DNA of 64,000 nt from Flavimaribacter sp039888615 (GTDB taxonomy: Bacteria > Pseudomonadota > Alphaproteobacteria > Rhizobiales > Rhizobiaceae): the NCBI GenBank assembly GCA_039888615.1, contig JBDQQS010000011.1; one strand, 5' to 3'. The translations under genes and the position numbers were made by a program. Below, in pieces: positions 1 through 8,235 of the stretch. The notes below the pieces were generated by a model. That model saw nothing but the letters and a program-made list of their open reading frames with translations. It was not told the origin of the DNA and did no database searches. Within the stretch, counting starts at the first letter, position 1. Each line of letters begins with the position of its first letter.

Positions 1-640
1 AAAGACGCGCGATATCACGCTTCAACGCCTCGGCGACGGCCGCTTGTCGTTGGGGCGCGCGCAATGCAGGTCCGCCAGAAATCGCGACATCCAGACCGGT
101 CTCTGTTTCCAGGGCCGTAAGCCGTAGCGACTTTCCGGGAATGTGCTGTACGAGCGCCTTGAGATCTCCGAGTTTGCGGTTAAGACCGTCGGTCGCGACG
201 TGACATCGCTCAAGCGCAAAGACAGTGTGGCTTCCCGCCTGATTGAATCCGAGCACTGGGCCTTCTCCGGTTTTGCGCGCCGTCAGCACGATGCGCCGCC
301 GTTCGCCCGGTTCACAGATATGCAGGTCAGCGATTTCGGTTTGGATGCCTCTGGATGCGAGCGCGTCCACGACGAGTTGGCGTTTCCAGCGTCGGTAGAA
401 GCTGTCATTGGCATGCTGGGTAACGCATCCGCCGCACAGATCGCCAGATGGTCCGAAATGTGAGCAGGGCGGTTCCCTGCGGCTTTCCGAAGCCTTCACA
501 ATGTCAGTCAGGATGACTTCCTTGCCGTGACGTTCGATCGAGACGGTTTCTCCCGGCAGTGTAAAGGGAACGAAACCGCCGTTTTCGGCGATGCCGTCAC
601 CCTGTGCGCCCATGGCGTCAATCAAAACCGTCTCAGTCAT
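1..640 (-). CDS. 23S rRNA/tRNA uracil-5 methyltransferase, TrmA/RumA family (N-terminal 213 residues, cut by window start)
   Basis: Reading the minus strand from ATG at 640 gives an open frame that runs off the window without a stop. The start overlaps the tlyA stop as ATGA (637-640), so the two are probably translationally coupled. Residues 1-50 look like a TRAM-type RNA-binding domain, with a G-D-G-I-A motif near 14. Cys59, Cys69 and Cys72 in the context CSHFGPSGDLCGGC match the iron-sulfur cluster motif of RlmD/RumA-type enzymes, which methylate uracil-C5 in RNA using S-adenosylmethionine. The catalytic SAM-binding half lies outside the window, so the exact RNA target cannot be assigned. 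A methyltransferase of this type directly downstream of tlyA is usual in rhizobia. Confidence 0.88.
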   Translation of the reverse strand, partial: MTETVLIDAMGAQGDGIAENGGFVPFTLPGETVSIERHGKEVILTDIVKASESRREPPCSHFGPSGDLCGGCVTQHANDSFYRRWKRQLVVDALASRGIQTEIADLHICEPGERRRIVLTARKTGEGPVLGFNQAGSHTVFALERCHVATDGLNRKLGDLKALVQHIPGKSLRLTALETETGLDVAISGGPALRAPQRQAAVAEALKRDIARL

Positions 641-1395
641 AATCTTGCGCCGCCAAGCAGGAACTCGCGATTTCCGTCGGAGCCTTCTATGGGGGAGGGG
701 ATAAAGCCAAAGCTCTTCCATCCCGGCAGGCTATCGAGCCACGTAGACAGGTCGTCTGCGATCTTTAGACCCGCGTTGGGATCACGCAAAATACCGCCCT
801 TGCCGATCGCCTCCTTTCCGGCTTCGAATTGTGGTTTGACCAGCAGCACGCAAAAACCTCCCGGCGCAACCATTCCAAGCGCCTTGGGCAGGGCGAGACG
901 CAGCGAGATGAAGCTGACATCGCTGACAACGCCGCTCACTGTTCGTCCGTCGGCAATAGACTCCGGCAAATCGCGGGCGTTCACGCCTTCGCGGTTTGTC
1001 ACCCGCTCGTCAGCAAGCAGCGAACCATGGAGCTGTCCGTGTCCCACGTCCACGGCGATCACATGTGAAGCGTCCCGTTCGAGGAGCACCTGGGTGAAAC
1101 CGCCAGTCGACGCGCCGATATCGAGTAAACAACGTCCAGCCGGTTGGAAATCGAAATGATCGAGCGCTGCGACCAGCTTCAGAGCGGCGCGTGACACATA
1201 ACCCCGCGCAGGGTCATCGATAGCAATCACGGCGTTCTCCGGGGTTTTGGCGCCGGGTTTCGCACAGACCCCGCCATCAACCGAAACCGTGCCGCGAAGA
1301 ATGGCGTCGCGCGCCCGGGCGCGGCTGTCGAAATGGCCGAGTTGGGTCAGCAACTGGTCGAGCCGTTGGCGTTTGGCGTCATGTTTTTCCGACAT
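637..1395 (-). CDS. tlyA: TlyA family rRNA (cytidine-2'-O)-methyltransferase / hemolysin-like protein
   Basis: A 252-residue protein with an N-terminal S4 RNA-binding domain (about 8-70) and an FtsJ/RrmJ-like Rossmann methyltransferase domain. Its SAM motif is LLDIGASTGGFTQ near 90-102, followed by VSDVSFIS and LLVKPQFE. The family methylates ribose 2'-OH of rRNA cytidines; a haemolytic role is reported for some members but is not evident here. ATG at 1395 is supported by the usual family N-terminus (RQRLDQLL). The gene overlaps the MFS gene upstream by 17 bp and the RNA methyltransferase downstream by 4 bp, which suggests one transcript. Confidence 0.93.
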   Translation of the reverse strand: MSEKHDAKRQRLDQLLTQLGHFDSRARARDAILRGTVSVDGGVCAKPGAKTPENAVIAIDDPARGYVSRAALKLVAALDHFDFQPAGRCLLDIGASTGGFTQVLLERDASHVIAVDVGHGQLHGSLLADERVTNREGVNARDLPESIADGRTVSGVVSDVSFISLRLALPKALGMVAPGGFCVLLVKPQFEAGKEAIGKGGILRDPNAGLKIADDLSTWLDSLPGWKSFGFIPSPIEGSDGNREFLLGGARL

Positions 1396-2524
1396 CGGCG
1401 TAACGGGAATTGTGGGCCATGAGTAGAATTGCGAACAGCATCAGCGAGAGCCCGGTGAAAATGGCGCTGAAGCTGGTGTATTCCGCGACATAGCCGATCA
1501 ACACCGGAGCGACGAGTATGCCGGAATAACCGATCGTCGTGGTCAACGACAGGGCAATTCCGGGAGCGATGCCCGGCAGATTGCCGGCTGCGGAGAAGGC
1601 GATTGGCACGAGGTTGGAGAGGCCAAGGCCCGTAATCAGGAAGCCCGCGACTGCTATTTCGGGTGATGTCGCCGTGCCGGCGATAAGGAAGCCAACAAAG
1701 GCGGAACTGGCGCAGATCTGGACAGTCCTGACGGCGCCGAGCCGCTTGCGAACGGGATCGCCGAAAAATCGCACAGTCGCCATGGCCGCCGAAAATGCGC
1801 CGAACGCCAGTCCGGAAACAAAGGCGTCGGCGTTCAACTCCTGTCGTAGATAGAGAGCGCTCCAGTCGATGACGACGCCTTCTGGCATTGCTGAAAAAAG
1901 CGCCAGCAGCCCGATCATGTAGGGTAGCAGCGTGCGCGGAAAACGGATCGGCTGGCGTTGTTCGGCTTCCGCCGGCGCATCCTCAAGGCGCAGGCCGAGC
2001 AGGACGAATCCGACCAGAGCCACCGAAATCGCGGTGACGAACAGCGTATGCTGCATGACGCCTGAATATTGCAAGAGATAGCCGCCTGCGACCGCGCCGA
2101 AAAGTCCGCCGAGGCTCCAGAAGCCGTGGCACGAAGACATGATCGGCGCACCGCGCCTGCGCTCGACTTCCACTGCCACGGCGTTCATCGCCACATCCAT
2201 GCCGGCGATCGAACCGCCGAACACGAACAGCGACAGGGCGGCAAGCCCGTGGTTGGGCGCCAATGTCACCCACAACAGTGTTGATGCTGCGACGAGCGCC
2301 GTAAGCCGTACGGCGAAAACGGGTCCGATGCGGGCGATCACGACGCCTGTCATCGGCATGGTGACAAGGGCGCCCATGCCGAATACCGCGATCATGACGC
2401 CGAGCTGCCCTTCGTCGAGCAGCAGCCTTTCGGCGAATTCCGGAATCTTGGGCGCCCAGTTGCCGATCAGGAAGCCGTTGACGAGAAACAGCAATGACAC
2501 GTGGACGCGGGCGTTGTTCATCAT
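1379..2524 (-). CDS. MFS transporter, YbjJ/MosC-like
   Basis: A 381-residue hydrophobic protein with about 12 predicted membrane segments. The first helix contains NGFLIGNWAPKIPEF, and the loop after helix 2 is followed by MTGVVIARIG, typical of the YbjJ/MosC branch of the major facilitator superfamily (MosC is linked to rhizopine in rhizobia). Two adjacent ATGs (2524 and 2521) are possible starts. It overlaps tlyA by 17 bp and is divergent from the amino-sugar operon at 2850. Transport of an amino sugar or a breakdown product is a reasonable guess from position only; the substrate cannot be read from the sequence. Confidence 0.85.
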   Translation of the reverse strand: MMNNARVHVSLLFLVNGFLIGNWAPKIPEFAERLLLDEGQLGVMIAVFGMGALVTMPMTGVVIARIGPVFAVRLTALVAASTLLWVTLAPNHGLAALSLFVFGGSIAGMDVAMNAVAVEVERRRGAPIMSSCHGFWSLGGLFGAVAGGYLLQYSGVMQHTLFVTAISVALVGFVLLGLRLEDAPAEAEQRQPIRFPRTLLPYMIGLLALFSAMPEGVVIDWSALYLRQELNADAFVSGLAFGAFSAAMATVRFFGDPVRKRLGAVRTVQICASSAFVGFLIAGTATSPEIAVAGFLITGLGLSNLVPIAFSAAGNLPGIAPGIALSLTTTIGYSGILVAPVLIGYVAEYTSFSAIFTGLSLMLFAILLMAHNSRYADVGKT

Positions 2525-2849
2525 CGTGTGTAGGAGCCGGTTTGGGGTGTCGCGGACATGGCGTCGCGGAGGGCGGAACGTTTAGCAGACGGGTCTATGC
2601 ATGTCGATAGCGCGCCTTCGATGCTGCTCCGAGTCCCGCATCATTGTATATTCAGTTTTGCAAGAGATTCCCTTTGACCAAATTTCCAGTTTCTTGCTGT
2701 CAGTTCAGAGTGGCGTAAGTGCAGAGTATTCGCACTATGGAAAAGAAGCCAAATCCATGAAATTTAAGGGTAAAAATAAGTAGGCGCGCGCTTTCCCACT
2801 TGGTGGTGGGTATTTCTTTGATAGTATCGCCGCGTAATCGAGGATTCGT
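2525..2849. promoter_or_regulatory. Divergent intergenic region between MFS and amino-sugar operon
   Basis: This 325-bp gap is visibly richer in A/T than its flanks and lies between divergently transcribed genes, so it should hold promoters for both. A -35-like TTGACC is at 2674-2679, but I see no convincing -10 at proper spacing. A short hairpin (CCCAC/GTGGG, six-base loop) lies at 2795-2810, ahead of a GAGGA ribosome binding site for the kinase ATG at 2850. A 60-codon open frame at 2601-2783 has no recognisable features. Confidence 0.5.
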
Positions 2850-3728
2850 ATGACATTGATATTGGCAGTGGATGGTGGAGGCACAAGTTGCAGGGCCGCC
2901 GTGGCCGATCATGGCGGCGCGATCCTCGGGCGCGCCGTTTCCGGTCCGGCCAATGTTTCAACCGACCCGCAAGGCGCTGCGGCGAATATCGTGAAAGCAG
3001 CGCGCGCGGCGCTCGCCGACGCCGGACACGGTGATGCGACGCTCACCTCGCTTCCCGCCTTTCTGGGGCTCGCCGGCGCCAACCTTGCCTCCGCGGCCGA
3101 AGCGGTCAGGGGGCATCTGCCGTTCGAGCGGTGCGTTATTGAAGACGACGCCGGAACTGCCCTGCAGGGCGCGCTTGGCGACATGGACGGAGCGGTCATT
3201 GTGCTGGGAACCGGTTCGGTGCTTTTTGGACGCCGAAACGGTTCGATTTTCCGCGCAGGAGGTTGGGGCTTCGCCGTCGGCGATCAGGGAAGCGGCGCCA
3301 GGATCGGTCGGGAGCTCTTGCAGGAGACACTGCTGGCTTATGACCATGTCCGGGCGCATACGCCCCTGACGACCGCGGTGTTGGCGGAATTCGATCGCGA
3401 TCCAATGCGCCTCGCCGAGTTCGCCCAGCAGGCCAGGCCTGCCGATTTCGCGCGCTTCGCTCCGCGGGTGTTCTCGGCTGCCAATGAAGGCGACGCCGTG
3501 GCGCTGGACATTCTGGATGCGACGCTTGTGGAGGTGGAAGCGCAACTGCAAGCGTTTTTGTGGCCCGAATGCGAAGCGCTCTGTTTGCTTGGTGGGCTTG
3601 CAGAGCTTTATAAGTCCCGCATCGGAGCGCGCTTCAGAGCAATTCTCAAACCGCCGAAAACCGATGCGCTTGTCGGCGCCGTACAGCTTGCGGTGCATGA
3701 ATTCCGAGAAACCGGACAAGCCAAATGA
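2850..3728 (+). CDS. N-acetylglucosamine kinase-like BadF/BadG/BcrA/BcrD family ATPase
   Basis: A 292-residue ASKHA-fold sugar kinase. Phosphate-1 motif DGGGTSCRA is at residues 7-15, and phosphate-2 motif GTGSVLFGR is near 120. A glycine-rich LLGGLAEL near 248 fits the adenosine motif. The family includes NAGK-like enzymes that phosphorylate GlcNAc at O6 with ATP. It is the first gene of a three-gene operon, joined to the next by an ATGA overlap, and its neighbours are NagA and an SIS deaminase. This makes GlcNAc the likely substrate by inference. A GAGGA ribosome binding site precedes the ATG. Confidence 0.85.
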   Translation: MTLILAVDGGGTSCRAAVADHGGAILGRAVSGPANVSTDPQGAAANIVKAARAALADAGHGDATLTSLPAFLGLAGANLASAAEAVRGHLPFERCVIEDDAGTALQGALGDMDGAVIVLGTGSVLFGRRNGSIFRAGGWGFAVGDQGSGARIGRELLQETLLAYDHVRAHTPLTTAVLAEFDRDPMRLAEFAQQARPADFARFAPRVFSAANEGDAVALDILDATLVEVEAQLQAFLWPECEALCLLGGLAELYKSRIGARFRAILKPPKTDALVGAVQLAVHEFRETGQAK

Positions 3729-4747
3729 CGACAAATATGAGGCGTGAAATCGATGAGATGCCGGACGTCGTCGAGCGAATGCTTACACAGTCTGCGGATG
3801 CGATTATGAATGCGGCTGACGCATTCCGCGCCGCGGACCCTGGCTATATTGTTACGGTCGCCCGCGGATCGTCGGACCACGCGGCGCATTTCCTGAAGAT
3901 TGCCTGCGAAATCGAGCTTGGACTTCTCGGCGCTTCCGTCGGGCCGTCGCTTTCCTCCCTGTACGGCGTCACGCCGAAAGCAGCGAACGCTGTAAGCTTT
4001 TCAATATCGCAGTCAGGACAGAGTCCGGACATCGTCGCCATGACAAACGCCTTGCAGCGAGGCGGCGCCACGACGATCGCCCTCGTCAACACACTGCCGT
4101 CGCCCCTGGCCGATGCGGCTGATTACGTCATTGACCTTGTGTCCGGCCCGGAGCGCAGTGTCGCGGCGACAAAATCTTTCGTCTGCTCCGTTGTCGCCGG
4201 CCTTGCGATCATCGCGCGGCTTTCGCCGTCGCCGGCGCTGGGCCAGGCGCTGGACCGTTTTCCCGATCGTTTGAGAGAGGCGATTGTCTGCGACTGGAGC
4301 GGAATGGAGCAGATGCTTCAGGACGCGCGCTCCGTCTTCGTTCTTGGCCGCGGTCCGACGCTGGCGATCGCCAGCGAAGTGGCTCTGAAATTCAAGGAGA
4401 CCTGCGGCGTGCATGCGGAAGCCTATTCAGCGGCGGAAGTCATGCACGGGCCGGTGGAACTGGTCGAGCCTGCCTTTCCTGTTCTCGCGATCGCCGCGCG
4501 GGACGGCGCCGAAACTTCCATCGTCGTTACAGCCGACGCCTTGGCGGCGCAGGGCGCCTCGGTATTCGCAACCTCGTTCTTGTGCAAAAATGCGCGTTCT
4601 TTGCCGGTTCCGGACAGCGGCCACCCGCTGCTCAACGCGCTGCTGCCAATCGCGCCATATTACGGCCTGATTGAAGCACTGTCTCGGCGTCTTGGACGTA
4701 ATCCCGATCGGCCGGAACGTCTGAGCAAGGTCACGGTGACGCTATGA
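3725..4747 (+). CDS. SIS-domain glucosamine-6-phosphate deaminase (NagB-II type)
   Basis: A 340-residue protein with two SIS sugar-isomerase domains (about 30-170 and 190-330) and no glutaminase domain. The first domain has ARGSSDHAAHF and SQSGQSPD, the phosphosugar-binding signatures shared with the GlmS isomerase half. The second has GRGPTLAIASEVALKFKE and EVMHGPVELV. Such proteins replace classical NagB and convert glucosamine-6-phosphate to fructose-6-phosphate plus ammonia. ATGA overlaps with the kinase upstream and nagA downstream support tight coupling. An AgaS-like activity on a related amino sugar is the main alternative. Confidence 0.86.
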   Translation: MTTNMRREIDEMPDVVERMLTQSADAIMNAADAFRAADPGYIVTVARGSSDHAAHFLKIACEIELGLLGASVGPSLSSLYGVTPKAANAVSFSISQSGQSPDIVAMTNALQRGGATTIALVNTLPSPLADAADYVIDLVSGPERSVAATKSFVCSVVAGLAIIARLSPSPALGQALDRFPDRLREAIVCDWSGMEQMLQDARSVFVLGRGPTLAIASEVALKFKETCGVHAEAYSAAEVMHGPVELVEPAFPVLAIAARDGAETSIVVTADALAAQGASVFATSFLCKNARSLPVPDSGHPLLNALLPIAPYYGLIEALSRRLGRNPDRPERLSKVTVTL

Positions 4748-5907
4748 CGGTGAAACGCGCCATATCGAGCCCGCGAATCTACGACGGAAGCGCGTGGCAT
4801 GAAAAGGCGGTTCTGCTCGTCGATGGCGACCGCTGCGTCGGCATCGCGTCCGCAGGCTTGGCTCCGGCGGATTTTGAAACCGTCGAGGCAGCCGGCGCGA
4901 TGCTGGTTCCGGGTTTCGTCGATCTGCAGGTTAACGGCGGCGGCGGCGTACTTTTCAACGATAAGCCGAACGTCCACGGTATCAGGGCAATCTGTTCGGC
5001 CCATGCGCGCTTTGGCGCGACAGCGATCCTGCCGACGCTGATCACCGATGATACGGATGTGACTCGGCGAGCGCTCAAAGCAGGCTTCGAGGCGCATCGC
5101 ACAGGCGTCCCGGGTTTTCTCGGCTTGCACCTGGAAGGCCCGCACCTGTCGAAGGCGAAGAGGGGCGCGCACAGCAAAGACCTTATTCGCGCCATGACCG
5201 AGCGCGACCTGAAACGCCTTATTGACGCAAGGACGCGATTGCCGGTGTTGATAACCACCATTGCGCCTGAAAACACGAAGCTCAAGCAAGTCGAAAGGCT
5301 GGCGGCGGCTGGCGTTTCCGTCAGTCTGGGCCACAGCGACTGCGACTACGCCACGGCCATGGAGTACTTTGCCGCCGGAGCCAACATGGTCACGCATCTT
5401 TTCAACGCCATGAGTCCGCTGGCCCATCGCGAGCCGGGACTGGTCGGCGCGGCTCTCGACAGTGGCGTTCTTTACGCCGGTATCATCGCCGATGGTTTCC
5501 ACGTCCACCCGGCTGCATTCGGCGCGGCGCTGCGCGCAAAAAAAGGCCCGGGCCGGATTTTTGTCGTCACGGACGCCATGTCGACGATCGGAACGGATCT
5601 TAAATCCTTGACACTGAACGGACGCCATATTCGCAGGGAGAATGGACGTCTGACACTGGAAGATGGAACGCTGGCTGGCGCCGACATCGATATGGCCTCG
5701 TCTGTCCGCTATCTGATGACCGAGATCGGTTTGCCGCTGGAGGAGGCGATTGCAATGGCCTCGCAATATCCGGCCGAGGCCGTCGGCGTCGCCGACCGGA
5801 AGGGAAAGCTGGAACCCGGCTTCGACGCCGATTTCATCGAACTCGACGACGATTTGCAGGTTATGAGGACCTGGATCGGCGGAACGGCGGTGTTCGAAGC
5901 GGCCTGA
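4744..5907 (+). CDS. nagA: N-acetylglucosamine-6-phosphate deacetylase
   Basis: A 387-residue amidohydrolase-superfamily enzyme that removes acetate from GlcNAc-6-phosphate. Glu131 in HLEGPHL, His197 in LGHSD and His218 in VTHLFNAM are the expected metal ligands, and Asp277 in VTDAMST is the catalytic aspartate. The N-terminal beta-sandwich carries VPGFVDLQVNGGGG. It completes the operon: kinase gives GlcNAc6P, NagA gives GlcN6P, the SIS deaminase gives fructose-6P. The start overlaps the previous stop (ATGA), and the stop abuts the convergent dxs stop with no base between them. Confidence 0.95.
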   Translation: MTVKRAISSPRIYDGSAWHEKAVLLVDGDRCVGIASAGLAPADFETVEAAGAMLVPGFVDLQVNGGGGVLFNDKPNVHGIRAICSAHARFGATAILPTLITDDTDVTRRALKAGFEAHRTGVPGFLGLHLEGPHLSKAKRGAHSKDLIRAMTERDLKRLIDARTRLPVLITTIAPENTKLKQVERLAAAGVSVSLGHSDCDYATAMEYFAAGANMVTHLFNAMSPLAHREPGLVGAALDSGVLYAGIIADGFHVHPAAFGAALRAKKGPGRIFVVTDAMSTIGTDLKSLTLNGRHIRRENGRLTLEDGTLAGADIDMASSVRYLMTEIGLPLEEAIAMASQYPAEAVGVADRKGKLEPGFDADFIELDDDLQVMRTWIGGTAVFEAA

Positions 5908-5914
5908 TCAGGCC
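5901..5914. terminator. Perfect 14-bp palindrome spanning the nagA and dxs stop codons
   Basis: GGCCTGATCAGGCC is its own reverse complement. Its centre TGATCA is the nagA stop TGA (5905-5907) joined to the reverse-complemented dxs stop (5908-5910). There is no loop and no T-run, so it is at best a weak bidirectional termination or pausing element. Confidence 0.4.
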
Positions 5915-7827
5915 TGCGTGGAGGTAAGCTTTCCGGAATCACCGAGCGCCCGAAACACGGTGTCGACGATGCCCGTGCGGTCGAGGCCGGCGCGGCTGTT
6001 CATGGTCTCTGGCTTCGCCTGATCCATGAAGACGTCCGGCATTATTAGAGGGCGGACCTTCAGTCCGTTTTCAAGCAGACCCTGATGCGCCAGGAAGTGC
6101 AGCACGTGGCCGCCGAAGCCGCCAATCGCGCCTTCCTCGACCGTGACAAGCACCTCGTGATGACGCGCCAGTTGCATGATCAGATCGGTGTCGAGCGGCT
6201 TGGCGAAGCGGGCGTCCGCGACCGTCGTCGGAAGTCCCGCGGCGTCCAGGTCTTCAGCAGCCAGCAGGCAATCGGCGAGCCGGGTTCCAAGCGAAAGCAG
6301 GGCGATCTTGCCGCCTTGCCTGACGATGCGACCCTTGCCGATTTCCAGTATGGAGCCACGCTCCGGCAATTCGACGCCGACGCCTTCGCCACGCGGATAA
6401 CGGAAGGAGCAGGGGCCTTCGTCATAGGCCGCGGCCGTGCGCACCATATGCTTCAGTTCGGCTTCGTCCGCGGCTGCCATGACGACAAACCCCGGCAAGG
6501 TGGCAAGATAAGTCACGTCGAAGGAGCCGGCGTGCGTCGCGCCGTCGGCGCCGACGTAACCGGCGCGGTCGATCGGAAAACGCACAGGCAGCTTCTGGAT
6601 CGCCACGTCATGCACCACCTGGTCGTAGGCGCGCTGCAGAAAGGTGGAATAGATCGCCGCGAACGGCTTCAAGCCCTCGGTGGCGAGCCCCGCCGCAAAG
6701 GTGACGGCGTGCTGCTCTGCTATGCCGACATCGAAGCAGCGGCCCGGATGCGCGTCCTTGAACAGGTCTAGCCCCGTGCCGGACGGCATGGCTGCGGTAA
6801 TCCCGACAATATGGTCGTCCTCGTCGGCTTCGCGGATCAGCGCCTGTGCGAAGACCTTCGTGTAGCTCGGCGCATTCGCCTTCGCCTTGCTCTGGGCGCC
6901 GGTGATGACATCGAATTTGGAAACGCCGTGATACTTGTCGGAGGCGGCTTCGGCGGGCGCATAGCCCTTGCCTTTCTGGGTCACGACATGAATCAGCACG
7001 GGACCTTGCGCGTTGTCCCGCACATTACGCAGCACGGGCAGCAGATGCTCGAAATTGTGACCGTCGATCGGGCCTATGTGATAGAAGCCCAACTCCTCGA
7101 ACAGGGTGCCGCCGGTGACATAGCCGCGCGCATGCTCCACGGCGCGGGTGATCGCGCGGTCGACGGCCTTGCCGAGATATCCGGTCAGTTTCTTTCCGAA
7201 TTCCCGAAAGCCCATATAGGTCCTGCCGGAGGCAAGCCGCGCCAGATAGGCGCTCATGGCGCCGGTCGGCGGAGCGATCGACATGTCGTTGTCGTTGAGG
7301 ATGACGATCAGCCGCGCGTCGAGAGCGCCGGCGTTGTTAAGGGCCTCATAGGCCATGCCGGCCGACATCGCGCCGTCGCCGATCACCGCGATTACGTTGC
7401 GCGGCCTGTCCTGGATTTGTGCGGCCACAGCCATGCCGAGGCCCGCCGATATCGACGTCGAGGAGTGGGCGGCGCCGAAGGCGTCGTATTCGCTTTCATC
7501 GCGTTTCGTAAAGCCGGACAATCCGTCTTCCTGGCGCAATGTCCTGATGCGATCGCGGCGTCCGGTCAAAATCTTGTGCGGATAGCACTGGTGGCCGACA
7601 TCGAATATCAGCCGGTCTTCTGGGGTATCGAAAACCTTGTGGATCGCCAGCGTCAATTCCACCACGCCGAGGCCTGCGCCCAAGTGCCCGCCGGTAATCG
7701 AAACAGCGTCGATCATTTCCGCCCGCAATTCGCTTGCAAGCTGATTCATGTCCCTGTCTTCGATCTGTTTGAGATCGGCGGGAATTTTCACGCGATCGAG
7801 GAGTGGTGTGTCCGGCCTGGTGCTCAA
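5908..7827 (-). CDS. dxs: 1-deoxy-D-xylulose-5-phosphate synthase
   Basis: A 639-residue thiamine-diphosphate enzyme condensing pyruvate and glyceraldehyde-3-phosphate, the first step of the MEP isoprenoid pathway. The ThDP/Mg motif is GDGAMSAGMAYEALNNAG (about 152-169). Further landmarks are GHLGAGLGVVELT near 47, DVGHQCYPHKI near 77 and GIAEQHAVTFAAG in the second half. The start codon is TTG at 7827, chosen because the protein then begins like its homologues (TPLLDRVKIPADLK) and because AAGG lies about seven bases upstream. ispH of the same pathway lies at 26484. The gene follows xseB after 147 bp. Confidence 0.96.
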   Translation of the reverse strand: MSTRPDTPLLDRVKIPADLKQIEDRDMNQLASELRAEMIDAVSITGGHLGAGLGVVELTLAIHKVFDTPEDRLIFDVGHQCYPHKILTGRRDRIRTLRQEDGLSGFTKRDESEYDAFGAAHSSTSISAGLGMAVAAQIQDRPRNVIAVIGDGAMSAGMAYEALNNAGALDARLIVILNDNDMSIAPPTGAMSAYLARLASGRTYMGFREFGKKLTGYLGKAVDRAITRAVEHARGYVTGGTLFEELGFYHIGPIDGHNFEHLLPVLRNVRDNAQGPVLIHVVTQKGKGYAPAEAASDKYHGVSKFDVITGAQSKAKANAPSYTKVFAQALIREADEDDHIVGITAAMPSGTGLDLFKDAHPGRCFDVGIAEQHAVTFAAGLATEGLKPFAAIYSTFLQRAYDQVVHDVAIQKLPVRFPIDRAGYVGADGATHAGSFDVTYLATLPGFVVMAAADEAELKHMVRTAAAYDEGPCSFRYPRGEGVGVELPERGSILEIGKGRIVRQGGKIALLSLGTRLADCLLAAEDLDAAGLPTTVADARFAKPLDTDLIMQLARHHEVLVTVEEGAIGGFGGHVLHFLAHQGLLENGLKVRPLIMPDVFMDQAKPETMNSRAGLDRTGIVDTVFRALGDSGKLTSTQA

Positions 7828-7974
7828 ATGTTCGCCTTGCTTCGCTGGCCTGCAGCCTGTTCAAGGGCCGCTGCTAAAGGTTCAGGTAATGCAATGCAGC
7901 CCCAAGAGCAAGGTCAAGCCCCCTGACAGGCTGTCGCGTCGGCGTTTGCAGCATGCCGAACACACGGACGGCCA

Positions 7975-8232
7975 CTATTCCGGATCGAGAGGCTCTGCGC
8001 CTTCCGGACGGCCAGACCGGTCGAGTCGGATCTTTTCGATACGGCTTTCCGCCGCCTTCAGCAGTTTCTCGCAATGCTGTTTGAGCGCTTCGCCGCGTTC
8101 GTAGATTTCGATCGACTGGTTCAGGGGCACGTCCCCCTTTTCAAGGTCGCCGACAATGGTCTCAAGCTGGGCGAGCGCTTGCTCGAAGCTCATCGCCGCT
8201 ATGTCTTCGTTCTTCTTCGCGGCTTCGGCCAT
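7975..8232 (-). CDS. xseB: Exodeoxyribonuclease VII small subunit
   Basis: An 85-residue protein with the family core FEQALAQLETIVGDLEKGDVPLNQSIEIYERG, shortened here to the recognisable ends FEQALAQLE and YERGEALK. It forms helical hairpins that bind the large subunit XseA (not in the window) to degrade single-stranded DNA. It starts three bases after the HDAC-like stop, with an AGGA-type ribosome binding site inside that gene's end. The HDAC-xseB-dxs order is common in rhizobia. The acidic C-terminal tail is poorly conserved. Confidence 0.93.
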   Translation of the reverse strand: MAEAAKKNEDIAAMSFEQALAQLETIVGDLEKGDVPLNQSIEIYERGEALKQHCEKLLKAAESRIEKIRLDRSGRPEGAEPLDPE

Positions 8233-8235
8233 ATC

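Noticed and set aside
2601..2783. A 60-codon frame between the MFS and kinase genes
   Set aside because: No ribosome binding site, no similarity or helix/signal feature; the region is better read as a divergent promoter.
6811..7926. A 371-codon plus-strand frame over dxs
   Set aside because: Shadow of dxs; no coherent domain.
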